Positions 1 through 10,675 are shown, numbered from the stretch's first letter. The stretch: 56,318 nt of DNA from Myxococcaceae bacterium (GCA_003818285.1 RPRB01000012.1:1-56318), one strand, 5' to 3'. Translations and numbers: made by a program. Notes: generated by a model not told the origin, from the letters alone.

Positions 1-918
<918 letters not shown>

Positions 919-934
919 GTCAGGCGGCCAGCGA

Positions 935-1816
935 TCAGGCGCGCCGCTCCCACCTCCGGAGCGCCGCGCCCAGGGTGTGCTCGAGCACCTGTGTCGCGCG
1001 CCGGATCCGCGGAGAGGGACGACCGTCTCCCCGGAACACCAGATAGAGCGGACGGGGCGGGAGCGCCGGCAACGCGGCCACCTGGACCAGCTCCGGGGCG
1101 AGCTCCTCGCTCCCCACCGGCAGCACGCCGAGGCCAACACCGGCATGCACGGCGGAGAGGAACACGGGAACGCTGTCGGTCCGGAGCGCCACCCGGGCTC
1201 CGGCTCGCGCGGCGCCGTGCAGCCAGCGCCCCGCCTCGGTCCGGGCGTGGGCGCCGGTCAGCAGCACCACGCGGTGTCCGACGAGGGCATCGGGGCGGGA
1301 CGGGCGGCCGTGGTCCAGGAGGTAGGCCTCGGAGGCGTAGAGCGCCTCGGCGGTGAGACCGAGCTCGCGGGGCGGCTCCCCGTGCGCCGCAGGCCGGCGA
1401 GCCGTCACCTCAAGGTCCACCCCCTGGCTCGATCTTCCCGTCACCAGCTCGAGAGAGACGTTCTCCAGCTTCCGTGCGAGATCGGCGGCCGCCGTGGGGA
1501 GCCACTGGGCAGCGAAGATCTCCTCGATGCGGAGTCGGACGGGGGGCCCGGGCGGCATGCGGGGGAGCGCCCGCTCGACCCGGGCCATCTCCTCGCCCAT
1601 TCGCTCGCCGGTGCGGATCGCGCTCCGCCCGGCATCGGTCGGGAACAGTCGACCCGTCTCGCGAACGAAGAGCGCTGCGCCTGCGGCGCGCTCCACCCGC
1701 TTCAGCTCCGTCTCGAGCCCCCCGGGGGGGATCCCCAGCGCGTGGCCTGCGCCGGCGAGCGTGCCGTGCCGGGCGATGGCCAGCACCAACCGGAGCTGCT
1801 CCCAGGGAAGGACCAC
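935..1816 (-). CDS. LysR-family transcriptional regulator
   Basis: The 293-residue protein begins with a GTG codon at 1816. The N-terminal winged helix-turn-helix covers about residues 5-65 (WEQLRLVLAIARHGTLAGAG, then LGIPPGGLETELKRVE and LFVRETGRLFPTDAG), in the register typical of LysR proteins. The remainder matches the effector-binding fold (VLLTGAHART, VHAGVGLGVLPVG). The length is normal for the family. It ends 17 bp from the preceding gene, which is convergent with it. The target and effector cannot be deduced. It lies upstream of and co-directional with nothing obvious, so autoregulation or control of the neighbouring GST gene is only a guess. Confidence 0.85.
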   Translation of the reverse strand: MVLPWEQLRLVLAIARHGTLAGAGHALGIPPGGLETELKRVERAAGAALFVRETGRLFPTDAGRSAIRTGERMGEEMARVERALPRMPPGPPVRLRIEEIFAAQWLPTAAADLARKLENVSLELVTGRSSQGVDLEVTARRPAAHGEPPRELGLTAEALYASEAYLLDHGRPSRPDALVGHRVVLLTGAHARTEAGRWLHGAARAGARVALRTDSVPVFLSAVHAGVGLGVLPVGSEELAPELVQVAALPALPPRPLYLVFRGDGRPSPRIRRATQVLEHTLGAALRRWERRA

Positions 1817-1904
1817 GAATCCTGAGCCTCCCCCGGGATGCCCGCGCCCGCAAAGTCCCGCACCGCCGCCGGGACGGGAGGCCCGGGGCCGCGCCGCGGG
1901 AGGA

Positions 1905-2513
1905 TCAGCCGTGGAACGGCATCGGGACGAAGCCCGGGAGCGTCGTCACCCGGTCCAGCCAGCTCCGGATCGCCGGATAGCCCTCCAGCGAGAACCCGCC
2001 CTCGGGCGCCACGTGGGTGTACGCGTAGAGCGCGATGTCCGCCAGCGTCGGCTGCTCGCCCACGAGGAAGGGCGTGCTCGACAGCGCCTTCTCCATCACC
2101 GCGAGAGCGGCATGGCCCCGGGCGGTGCGCTCGACGATCTCCTGCGCCTTCTCCTGGGCCTTGCCGGCGAACTTCACCCAGAAGCGCACGGTGGCGACGT
2201 ACGGCTCGTGGCTGTACTGCTCGAAGAAGAGCCACTCGTACATCTTGGCCCGCAGGTACGGGTCGGTCGGGATCCACGACGTGCCCTCCCCGAGGTGGAG
2301 GAGCATCGCGTTCGACTCGGCGAGCGTCCGGCCGTCGGGGAACACCAGCAGCGGGACGCGCCCGTTGGGGTTGCGCTTCAGGAACTCGGGGGTGCGGCTC
2401 TCGCCCTTGAGGATGTCGACCTCGATCCAGCGGAACGGCAGGCCGCGGGCGTGGAGCATCACCGCCGGCTTCCAGCAGTTTCCGGAGATCGAGTTGCCGT
2501 ACAGGGTGTGCAT
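1905..2513 (-). CDS. Glutathione S-transferase family protein
   Basis: This 202-residue protein has the thioredoxin-fold N-terminal domain of GSTs at about residues 1-80 (HTLYGNSISGNCWKPAVML at the start, then NPNGRVPLLVFPDGRTLAESNAM, the cis-Pro and glutathione-binding segment). The all-helical C-terminal domain follows (FLVGEQPTLADIALYAYTH, the usual N-capping box). Such enzymes conjugate glutathione or thiols to electrophiles in the cytoplasm. The frame stays open another 96 codons upstream, but that part is low-complexity Arg/Gly/Pro sequence. The ATG at 2513 matches the family start. The substrate cannot be predicted. Confidence 0.85.
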   Translation of the reverse strand: MHTLYGNSISGNCWKPAVMLHARGLPFRWIEVDILKGESRTPEFLKRNPNGRVPLLVFPDGRTLAESNAMLLHLGEGTSWIPTDPYLRAKMYEWLFFEQYSHEPYVATVRFWVKFAGKAQEKAQEIVERTARGHAALAVMEKALSSTPFLVGEQPTLADIALYAYTHVAPEGGFSLEGYPAIRSWLDRVTTLPGFVPMPFHG

Positions 2514-2604
2514 GGCCGACTCTCGATCGGCGGGGCCCCCATCGACCAGCACAGTGGGCTCGCTCCGGGACCCGAGCACAGCGGACCGGAGGTCCGGCGC
2601 GGGA

Positions 2605-2680
2605 TCGCAATCGCGGTGAACCGGGGCGCCTTGAGGAGGCGGCGGACCGCGAGGCGGACCTCCCGGAGGAGCAGTGCCAT
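2605..2680 (-). pseudogene. Remnant of the N-terminus of a MacB/FtsX-type (ADOP-like) ABC permease
   Basis: Reading leftward from an ATG at 2680 gives MALLLREVRLAVRRLLKAP, then RFTAIAI. This is the start signature of the large permeases called ADOP, which begin with a cytoplasmic arm of the type LLRDLRYALRRLRRSPGFTAVA and continue with a first membrane helix. Here the similarity stops after about 25 codons and no permease-like helix follows. The rest of the 2514-2852 interval shows nothing I recognise. The match is short, so it may be fortuitous, but the residue order is specific. It reads as a decayed gene fragment upstream of the GST gene. Confidence 0.4.
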
Positions 2681-2852
2681 GGCGGGGATCCACGCAACGA
2701 CCGTGCCCGGGGGTCGCCCCGGAGGGGCCCGACTCTCCGGGATCATCGCGCCGCGCCTGTCCGCACCTGGGACGCCGCTGTCCGTTCCCGGAGCGGCCCA
2801 AGCACGGGCTGGAGGACGCTGCCCGCCGCCCGGGTCGGCCGATGGACTCCCC

Positions 2853-3671
2853 TCACACCGCCACGGCGAAGTCCCGCAGCGCCTGGTTGAGAGAGGTCTT
2901 CCGGTCGGTGCTCTCCGAGCGCTGGCCGATGATGAGCGCGCAGGGCACGTTGTACGTCCCGGCCGGGAACTGCTTCGGGACGCTCCCGGGGATGACCACG
3001 CTGCGGGCGGGAATCCGGCCCTTCCACTCGCGCGGCTCGGGCCCGGTCACGTCGATGATGCGGGTGCTGGCGGTGAGCACGGTGTTCGCGCCGAGCACCG
3101 CCTCCTCCTCGACCACCACGCCTTCCACGACGATCGCCCGGCTCCCGATGAACGCGCCGTCCTCCACGATGACCGGGCGCGCCGACGGAGGCTCCAGCAC
3201 TCCGCCCAGGCCCACGCCTCCGGAGAGGTGCACGCTCCTGCCGACCTGGGCGCACGAGCCCACCGTCGCCCAGGTGTCCACCATGGTCCCCGCGCCCACG
3301 CGCGCGCCGATGTTGACGAAGCCCGGCATCACCACCGCCCCGGCCTCGATGTACGCGCCGTAGCGCACGGTTCCCGGAGGCACCACCCGAACCCCCGCCT
3401 TCGCCAGGTCCTTCTTCAGGGGCAGCTTGTCGTGGAACTCGAAGGGCCCCACCTCCCAGACCTTCATCTCCGCGATGCCGAAGTAGAGGAGCACCGCCTC
3501 CTTCAGCCAGACGTTCACCGTCCAGCCGGCGGCGCCCTTCTCCGCGATGCGCAGCGTGCCGTCGTCGAGCCCGGCGATCGCCGCCAGAACCGCCTCGCGA
3601 TGCTCAGGCTTGCTGAGCAGGGCCCGGTCGGCAAACGCCGCGGTGACGAGCGGTTCGAGCGGGTGGGTCAC
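2853..3671 (-). CDS. dapD: 2,3,4,5-tetrahydropyridine-2,6-dicarboxylate N-succinyltransferase (DapD)
   Basis: This 272-residue enzyme transfers succinyl from succinyl-CoA to tetrahydrodipicolinate in the succinylase branch of lysine and meso-diaminopimelate synthesis. The N-terminal helical domain (FEFHDKLPLK) leads into a left-handed beta-helix of hexapeptide repeats around residues 105-190 (VRYGAYIEAGAVVMPGFVNIGA, then GTMVDTWATVGSCAQVG). The C-terminal segment (KTSLNQALRDF) is typical, and the length is as expected. The start is a GTG at 3671 overlapping the stop of the upstream hydrolase gene by four bases (GTGA), which implies coupling. The longer upstream reading frame in the same phase is only a shadow of the hydrolase gene. 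Confidence 0.95.
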   Translation of the reverse strand: MTHPLEPLVTAAFADRALLSKPEHREAVLAAIAGLDDGTLRIAEKGAAGWTVNVWLKEAVLLYFGIAEMKVWEVGPFEFHDKLPLKKDLAKAGVRVVPPGTVRYGAYIEAGAVVMPGFVNIGARVGAGTMVDTWATVGSCAQVGRSVHLSGGVGLGGVLEPPSARPVIVEDGAFIGSRAIVVEGVVVEEEAVLGANTVLTASTRIIDVTGPEPREWKGRIPARSVVIPGSVPKQFPAGTYNVPCALIIGQRSESTDRKTSLNQALRDFAVAV

Positions 3672-4555
3672 GGAGCCTCCTGCATCCCGGCCAGACGCCG
3701 GATGCTGCGGGCGATGATGTCCGGGACCTCCTCCTGGAGGAAGTGTCCGGCGTCGGTTTCGGTCACCCGCGCGCGCGGGAGCGCCCGGACATGCCGCGCC
3801 AGCGCCCCGCCGAGGAGCGGGTCCTTCCTCCCCCAGACCAGCTCCACCGGGCCCGGGAACGCCCGGAGCCAGGCCTCGACCTCGCGGAGACCCGGAACGC
3901 TGGGGTGGTCCGGCCCCCCGGGCACCATCCGTGCCAGCCCGAGCGGCGCAGCCCGATCCGCCACGCTGCGGAACGGCCAGCGGTACGCACGCGCGACCTC
4001 GCCCGAGATGCTGCGGCGATCGGCCTGTACCCGGCCCAGCCAGCCCAGGGGGAAGCCCATCGCCCGGAAGAGCACCTGGGAGAGCACCGGCGCCCGCGAA
4101 AGGCGGTGGAAGCCCTTTCCGCGGAACCGCCCCGGAAGGACGACCCCGGTGTTCAGGAGGCACACCGCCGAGATGCGGACCCTCGGGGCCCGCGCCGCGG
4201 CGAGCAGCCCGATGGGTCCGCCCCAGTCCTGCACCACCAGGATCGGGTCCTGCAGTCGGCGGGCCTCCATCCACGCAGTCAGCGCGGCGGCGTGGCCGTC
4301 CAGCCCGTGCCACGCCACTGCACGTGGCTTGGAGCTGCGGCCGCATCCGAGGAGGTCCGGGGCGAGGAGCCGCAGCCGCTGCCCCTCCAGCGCGGCGAAG
4401 ACCTTCCTCCACAGGAAGCTCCAGGTGGGATTCCCGTGCACGCAGACCACGTCACGGCCACGCCCGCTCTCCACCCAGGCCATGGCTCCGCCCGGAACGC
4501 CGTCGACCGCGGACGGGTACGGGAACTGCGAGGAGAGCCACCGAGGTTCGTTCAT
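3668..4555 (-). CDS. Alpha/beta hydrolase, haloalkane dehalogenase-like
   Basis: This 295-residue alpha/beta-hydrolase has HGNPTWSFLWR at residues 40-50 (oxyanion region), a nucleophile elbow with Asp rather than Ser (VVQDWGG, Asp110), a likely acid in GRKDPLL, and the catalytic His in DAGHFLQEE. The Asp nucleophile followed by Trp111, together with Asn42, is the haloalkane dehalogenase or epoxide hydrolase pattern; Trp and Asn would form the halide pocket of HLD-II enzymes. The natural substrate is unknown. It overlaps dapD by 4 bp and faces away from the glycosyltransferase gene, whose start is 18 bp away, so the two divergent genes share a very short promoter region. Confidence 0.85.
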   Translation of the reverse strand: MNEPRWLSSQFPYPSAVDGVPGGAMAWVESGRGRDVVCVHGNPTWSFLWRKVFAALEGQRLRLLAPDLLGCGRSSKPRAVAWHGLDGHAAALTAWMEARRLQDPILVVQDWGGPIGLLAAARAPRVRISAVCLLNTGVVLPGRFRGKGFHRLSRAPVLSQVLFRAMGFPLGWLGRVQADRRSISGEVARAYRWPFRSVADRAAPLGLARMVPGGPDHPSVPGLREVEAWLRAFPGPVELVWGRKDPLLGGALARHVRALPRARVTETDAGHFLQEEVPDIIARSIRRLAGMQEAP

Positions 4556-4573
4556 CTGCTAAGGGGGCGAACG

Positions 4574-5293
4574 ATGATTTCGCTGGTGATTCCCGTCTAC
4601 AACGAGAAGACCTCGCTGGAGGAACTGCTCCGCCGCGTCGTGGCGGTGGACATGCCCAAGGAGCTGATCGTCGTCGACGACTGCTCCACCGACGGCAGCC
4701 GGGAGATCCTCTCCCGCCTCGCCGAGCGCGGGCTCGACGGCCTGGCCGGTGCGCATCCGGTGAACGCGAACCGCCTGGAAGTGCTCTTTCAGGAGACGAA
4801 CCAGGGGAAGGGCGCGGCGCTCCGGCGGGGGTTCGGCGCGGCGACCGGCGACGTGGTGGTCGTGCAGGACGCGGATCTGGAATACGACCCGCGCGAGATT
4901 CCCCGGCTCGTGGGCCCGATCCTCGATGGGCACGCCGACGTGGTCTACGGCAGCCGCTTCATCGGCGAGACGCGCCGGGTCCTGTACTACTGGCACGCGG
5001 TGGTGAACTGGGGCCTCACCACGCTCTCCAACATGACCTCCGGCCTGAACCTGACCGACATGGAGACCTGCTACAAGGCGTTCCGGCGCGAGCTCCTCCA
5101 GTCCATCCGCATCGAGGAAGACCGGTTCGGCTTCGAGCCGGAGATCACCGCCAAGGTCGCGCGCGCGGGAGCGCGGGTCTACGAGGTCCCCATCAGCTAC
5201 CACGGCCGCACCTACGAGGAAGGCAAGAAGATCGGCTGGAAGGATGGGTTCCGGGCCCTGTACGCGATCGCCAAGTACTCGCTGAAGCGCTGA
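4574..5293 (+). CDS. Family 2 glycosyltransferase, polyisoprenyl-phosphate hexose transferase-like
   Basis: This 239-residue GT-A protein begins ISLVIPVYNEKTSLEELL. It has the nucleotide-binding VVDDCSTDGS at about residues 33-42, a DAD metal motif in VVVQDADLEYDP, and the conserved acceptor-side stretch GLNLTDMETCYKAFRRE. It ends without membrane helices. This pattern is that of DPM1-type enzymes, which move mannose or glucose from a nucleotide sugar to a polyprenyl phosphate at the inner face of the membrane. The ATG at 4574 follows an AAGGGGG ribosome-binding site at 4561-4567. Longer frames upstream lie antisense to the hydrolase gene and were not used. Confidence 0.88.
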   Translation: MISLVIPVYNEKTSLEELLRRVVAVDMPKELIVVDDCSTDGSREILSRLAERGLDGLAGAHPVNANRLEVLFQETNQGKGAALRRGFGAATGDVVVVQDADLEYDPREIPRLVGPILDGHADVVYGSRFIGETRRVLYYWHAVVNWGLTTLSNMTSGLNLTDMETCYKAFRRELLQSIRIEEDRFGFEPEITAKVARAGARVYEVPISYHGRTYEEGKKIGWKDGFRALYAIAKYSLKR

Positions 5294-5334
5294 GCATGGA
5301 CGGTGGCGCGGGAACGCCTGCCGGATCCGGTGAG

Positions 5335-5760
5335 TCAGAAGCGGATGACCACCGACTCGGCCGAGCGGACGTGCGGCCCGTGGTACACCGCCTCGACGTT
5401 GTTCCCGTCCGGGTCGAGGAGGAACGCGGCGTAGTAGTCCGCGTGGTAGCGCCGGACGCCCGGCGCTCCGTTCGAGGGAGCGCCGCTGGCCAGGCCCACG
5501 CGGTGGAACTCGTCCACCGCCTCGCGATTCGGCGCCTGGAACGCCAGGTGCACCCGGCCCGTCCGCTGGCCCTCCGCGTGGCGACTGTCGGCGCTGGAGA
5601 CGAACAGCTCGTCCGCCCAGAAGTGGTCCTTTCCCTCGCCGCCCAGCCCGATGCCGAGCACCGAGAGCACTGCCCGGTAGAAACGACGGCTCGCCTCGAG
5701 ATCGCCCACCACCAGGTGGACGTGGTCGATGAGCCGGCCGCGGTGCAGCTCCATGGTCAT
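5335..5760 (-). CDS. VOC-family (glyoxalase/bleomycin-resistance fold) protein
   Basis: The 141-residue protein has a single VOC module: an N-terminal His metal ligand in DHVHLVVGDLEASRRFYRAVL, a second His in RVHLAFQAPNREAVDEFH, and a C-terminal acid in FLLDPDGNNVEAVYH. VOC proteins bind a divalent metal and may be lyases, dioxygenases or drug-binding proteins. This one cannot be assigned a substrate. It is convergent with the glycosyltransferase gene. A 27-bp sequence repeated elsewhere in the window lies 32 bp upstream of its ATG. Confidence 0.85.
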   Translation of the reverse strand: MTMELHRGRLIDHVHLVVGDLEASRRFYRAVLSVLGIGLGGEGKDHFWADELFVSSADSRHAEGQRTGRVHLAFQAPNREAVDEFHRVGLASGAPSNGAPGVRRYHADYYAAFLLDPDGNNVEAVYHGPHVRSAESVVIRF

Positions 5761-5792
5761 CGCGCTCCTCCTCGCCGGAGGGCGTCCGGCGT

Positions 5793-5819
5793 TCAGCCCC
5801 CCGCACCAGGGGGACGCCC
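5793..5819 (-). repeat. 27-bp element, copy 1 (identical to 44396-44422)
   Basis: Read on the minus strand, this element contains a CCCCC-TGGTGC-GGGGG hairpin core. It is identical over 27 bp to the plus strand at 44396-44422. Both copies lie a few tens of bases upstream of a start codon (32 bp here, before the VOC gene) and in the same orientation relative to that gene. Confidence 0.75.
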
Positions 5820-5853
5820 ACGGAAGCGCGCAGGGGCGCGCCGCCGTCCATGC

Positions 5854-7368
5854 TCAGCGAGCGGAGGGCACGGACGGCGGCGCCGGCCGCGCGGCGAGGC
5901 CCTTCGCCTCGGCCGTGCGGTCGATGACCGGTCCGAGCTGCAGCTCGGCCAGGCCCTCCTGGTTCTTCTTCGGTCCCACCACCACCACCGGCAGCTTCGC
6001 CGGATCCAGGTAAGCCCGCGACGCCCGCGCCACCTCGTCGCGACCGAGCGCTCCCAGGCGCGCCGGCAGGGTGGCGTACCAGTCCAGCGGGCGCCCGAGG
6101 TTGGTCAGGGTGACGAAGGTGCTCGCCACCGCGTCGTTCGTCTCCAGCGCCTGGGGGAGCGACTGGAGGATGCCCTCCTTCGCGTGCTGGAGCTCGTCCT
6201 CGGTGATGTCACCGGTGGCGTAGTCCTTCAGCACGGCCTCGACGTCCTTGAGCGAATCCACGGTGTGCTGGGCGACGACCGACCCCCGGACCTGGAACAC
6301 GCCGGTGCGCTTGTTGAAGCCCACCGAGCTGAACATCCCGTAGGTCCAGCCGCGCACCTCGCGGAGCTGGTGGTTGAGCCGGCTGGTGAAGAGGCCCCCC
6401 AGGGCCACGTTGGCGGTGCTCAGCGCCAGCGCCTCGGAATGGGTCGCGGAGATGGTGCGGGTGGCGAGCGCCAGCTGGCTCTGGGTGCCGTCCGACATGT
6501 CGATGCTGATGACGGTGCGCGGGCCATCCTTCGGGAACGGAGGGAGTCGGGACGGGGGGACGGCCTTCGGTCTCCAGGCGCCGAAACGCTCGGCGAGGAG
6601 GGCGAGCATCTTCTCCGGCTCGAAGTCGCCCGACACCGAGAGCAGCGCGTTGTTGGGCCGGAAGTAGGTGTCGTGAAAGCGCACCAGGTCCTGGCGACGG
6701 ATCGACCTCACCGACTCCACCGTCCCACCCGCCGGCTGACCCCAGGGGTGCTTGGGACCGTAGAGGAGACGGGCCACCTCGTCGCTGGCCAGCGCGCCGG
6801 GGTTCCCTCGCCGCTGCTGCAGGCCGGTGAGGGTGATGCCGCGCACCCGCTCCACGTCCGCCGGACGGAAGGCGGGGTTCAGCGCCACGTCGGCCAGGAG
6901 GTCCAGCGCCGGCTCGAGCGTGTCGGTCAGGCAGTTGAGATGGAGCCGGAAGCCGTCCAGGCCCGGGCTCACGCTGAGGTTGGCGGCGAGGTTCTCCAGC
7001 TGCTCCGCCAGCTGCTGGTTGGTGCGGCTCTTCGTCCCCTCGTCGAGGACCGCGGCCACGAAGTCGGCCAGACCGGCCTTGTCCGGTGGGTCGCCGTCCA
7101 CGCCGGTCCGGATTGCCAGCTCGACCACCACCACCGGGACCGCGTGGTTCTCGCGCAGGAGGACGCCGAGACGGTTCGGCAGCGAGCGCTGGGCCGGCAC
7201 CGGGGCCCGGAACGGGGGCACGGCGGCGAGCGAAGGGGGCTGGGTGTTCCTCCACGCGTCCGGAGGAGGCGCCGGAACGGCGGACGCCGGAGGCTGGGCG
7301 GGCTTGCTCGACGCGCACCCCAGGGCGAGCAGGAACAGGCCCAGGGCCGACAGGCGACGGCGGCTCAT
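5854..7368 (-). CDS. M16-family peptidase-like lipoprotein, non-catalytic partner
   Basis: The 504-residue protein starts MSRRRLSALGLFLLALGC, a lipoprotein signal with a Cys at about residue 18, followed by a Pro-rich linker. Two M16 (pitrilysin/insulinase-like) domains follow. The first has DKAGLADFVAAVLDEGT where the HxxEH zinc motif should be, so it cannot bind zinc in the usual way. The second contains the RGWTYGMFS motif typical of the partner subunit. This is the standard inactive half of a bacterial M16 heterodimer. Its ATG overlaps the stop of the catalytic gene by four bases (ATGA). The pair probably acts in the periplasm or at the outer membrane on peptides. Confidence 0.9.
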   Translation of the reverse strand: MSRRRLSALGLFLLALGCASSKPAQPPASAVPAPPPDAWRNTQPPSLAAVPPFRAPVPAQRSLPNRLGVLLRENHAVPVVVVELAIRTGVDGDPPDKAGLADFVAAVLDEGTKSRTNQQLAEQLENLAANLSVSPGLDGFRLHLNCLTDTLEPALDLLADVALNPAFRPADVERVRGITLTGLQQRRGNPGALASDEVARLLYGPKHPWGQPAGGTVESVRSIRRQDLVRFHDTYFRPNNALLSVSGDFEPEKMLALLAERFGAWRPKAVPPSRLPPFPKDGPRTVISIDMSDGTQSQLALATRTISATHSEALALSTANVALGGLFTSRLNHQLREVRGWTYGMFSSVGFNKRTGVFQVRGSVVAQHTVDSLKDVEAVLKDYATGDITEDELQHAKEGILQSLPQALETNDAVASTFVTLTNLGRPLDWYATLPARLGALGRDEVARASRAYLDPAKLPVVVVGPKKNQEGLAELQLGPVIDRTAEAKGLAARPAPPSVPSAR

Positions 7369-8726
7369 GGGCGGGCCCCCGGAGCGGCGGACGCGGCGGG
7401 CTCGATGTCCATGACCAGGAGCCGGTCGGGCGGGAGCAGCGTCCGCGCCGCCTCGTGTACCTGCGCCGGGGTGACCGCCCTGTACCGGGCGACGTCCTTC
7501 GGGAGGTACCCCGGGTCCCCGGTGAAGAAGGCGTAGGCGTTGAGCTGGTCGGCCTTGCCCGAGGCGCGCTCCACGGACCGGACCATCCCTCCCACCACCA
7601 TCCGCTTGGCCCGTTCCACCTCCGCCGCGGTGGGGCCGTTCTTCCGCAGCTCGTCGAGCACCGACTCGACCTCCTTCCGCAGCTCGGCCACGGTGTGGCC
7701 CTCGCGAGCGGTGGCGACGATCTGGAAGTAGCCGCCGAGCCCGAGGCTGGAGTTGGTCGCGTAGACGCCGCTGGCGAGCTGCTTCTCCTCCACCACCCTC
7801 CGGTACAGGCGCGAGGTCTTGCTGCCCCCGAGCACCACCGAGAGGATGTCGCCCGCCGCCTCCTCGGGCGCGAAGGGCTTCACCCCGTTCCACACCATCT
7901 GGAGCTGGGGAATCCGTGCCACCGGGTCCGGCACGGTCTTCTCCACCACCCGGTCCAGCCTGGGCTGGGGCACGTCGGGCCGCTTCGGCTCGGAGCCGGC
8001 GGGGAGATCACCGAAGTACTTCGTCACCAGCTCACGCGCCGCCTTGGGATCGAAGTCGCCCACGATGGCCAGGGTCGCGTTCCGCGGACCGTAGAACTCC
8101 CGGAAGAACGCCTTGATGTCCGAGAGGCTCGCCGCCTGGATCTCCTCGATGCTCCCGATGACGCAGTGATAGTAGGGGTGCGGCTTCGGGTAGAGGGTGT
8201 CGCAGAGCTCCAGCGCCGCACGGCCGTAGGGCTGGTTCTCGTAGCGCTGCCGGCGCTCGTTGCTCACCACGTCGCGCTGGGTGGCCAGCTTCTTCTCGTC
8301 CAGGGTGGGGAGGAGGAAGCCCATCCGGTCGGACTCGATCCAGAGGGCCGTCGGCAACTGACTTGCCGGAACCGTCTCGAAGTAGTTGGTCCGGTCGAAG
8401 TTGGTGCTCCCGTTGGCCGCCCCGCCGAGGCCGGCCCCGATGGCCGCCAGCACCTTGTCCGGATCGGGAACGTGCTGGCTGCCGGAGAACATCATGTGCT
8501 CGAAGAGGTGGGCGAAGCCACTCCGGCCCGGGCGCTGGTTCGCGGCGCCCACGTGGTACCAGACGTTCACCGTCACCTGGGGGGCCCGGTGGTCCTCGCT
8601 GAGGAAGACCCGGAGCCCGTTGGGCAGGGTGAATTCCTGGTAGGAGATGCTCGGCTCGGTGGCGGCGACGGCGCGCGAGGCGCCGAGGAGAAGGATCAGG
8701 CTGACGATGACGGCTCGGGGTGGCAC
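7365..8726 (-). CDS. M16-family zinc metallopeptidase, catalytic subunit, exported
   Basis: The 453-residue protein starts at a GTG (8726) with a cleavable signal peptide (VIVSLILLLGASRAVAA). The zinc site is H73-LFE-H77 in GFAHLFEHMMFSGS, and the distal Glu is probably in DVVSNERRQRYEN. The C-terminal M16 domain begins near YFGDLPAG. The length fits a two-domain M16 peptidase. It is followed with a 4-bp overlap by the zinc-less partner gene, so the two are likely made together and assemble as a clam-shell heterodimer that degrades short peptides in the periplasm. The substrate is unknown. Confidence 0.93.
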   Translation of the reverse strand: MPPRAVIVSLILLLGASRAVAATEPSISYQEFTLPNGLRVFLSEDHRAPQVTVNVWYHVGAANQRPGRSGFAHLFEHMMFSGSQHVPDPDKVLAAIGAGLGGAANGSTNFDRTNYFETVPASQLPTALWIESDRMGFLLPTLDEKKLATQRDVVSNERRQRYENQPYGRAALELCDTLYPKPHPYYHCVIGSIEEIQAASLSDIKAFFREFYGPRNATLAIVGDFDPKAARELVTKYFGDLPAGSEPKRPDVPQPRLDRVVEKTVPDPVARIPQLQMVWNGVKPFAPEEAAGDILSVVLGGSKTSRLYRRVVEEKQLASGVYATNSSLGLGGYFQIVATAREGHTVAELRKEVESVLDELRKNGPTAAEVERAKRMVVGGMVRSVERASGKADQLNAYAFFTGDPGYLPKDVARYRAVTPAQVHEAARTLLPPDRLLVMDIEPAASAAPGARP

Positions 8727-8740
8727 GGAAAGGCTCCTAG

Positions 8741-9985
<1,245 letters not shown>

Positions 9986-10108
9986 GCGAGGCGGGCTCCG
10001 CGTCCGCGGTCCCCTGAACAGCCAATCCCTCCCGCCGTTCGCCGCCGGGACGTCGAACCGGCGGCCGGCTCGCCCGTGCGGGGGAACGTGCGTAGCCTTG
10101 GCCGGCGG

Positions 10109-10675
10109 ATGGACGGCTCCGGCACCCTCATCAGCAGCCTCCTCACCGGTCTCGGCCTGGCGGGCGCGGCCGGGCTGAACGCGTACATCCCCCTGCTCGG
10201 CGTGGCGCTGCTCGGCCGGATGCACGTCCTCACCCTGTCGGCGCCGTTCGATGTGCTGATGCACCCGGTGACCATCGCCGCGCTGGTGGTCCTCCTCGCC
10301 CTCGAGGTGGTGGTGGACAAGGTTCCCGCGGCGGACCACGTGAACGACGTGGTGCAGACCTTCGTCCGGCCCGCCGCAGGCGCGCTGCTCTTCCTCGGCG
10401 GCAGCGGGGCGGCCGGCCAGGTTCCGCCGCTGGTGCTGCTCCTCGCCGGTCTGGTCACCGCCTTCGGCGTCCACGCCACCAAGGCAGCGGTCCGTCCGGC
10501 GGTGAACGTGTCGACGCTCGGCGTGGCCACGCCGCTCGTCTCGCTGCTCGAGGACCTCCTCTCCGCCATCACCACGGTGGTCGCGGTCCTGGTCCCCATC
10601 CTGGTGCTGCTGTTGCTGGGAGGCCTGCTCTGGGTCGGGCTCCGGTTCGCCCGGCGACGCCGCGCCGGGGCCTGA
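10109..10675 (+). CDS. DUF4126 family integral membrane protein
   Basis: This protein of about 188 residues is almost wholly hydrophobic, with roughly five membrane segments. Its signature near the start, GLAGAAGLNAYIPLLGVALLGR, and later VEVVVDKVPAADHVNDVVQTFVRPAAGAL-like text match DUF4126, a family of unknown function. The ATG at 10109 gives a compact start; an alternative start at 10076 would add 11 mostly basic residues. It follows mreB by about 120 bp in the same direction but shows no evident functional tie. Confidence 0.8.
   Translation: MDGSGTLISSLLTGLGLAGAAGLNAYIPLLGVALLGRMHVLTLSAPFDVLMHPVTIAALVVLLALEVVVDKVPAADHVNDVVQTFVRPAAGALLFLGGSGAAGQVPPLVLLLAGLVTAFGVHATKAAVRPAVNVSTLGVATPLVSLLEDLLSAITTVVAVLVPILVLLLLGGLLWVGLRFARRRRAGA

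Noticed and set aside
3931-7536. Open frame of about 1200 codons on the plus strand
   Set aside because: It crosses five well-supported genes in other frames and is Arg/Gly/Pro-rich without any recognisable domain.
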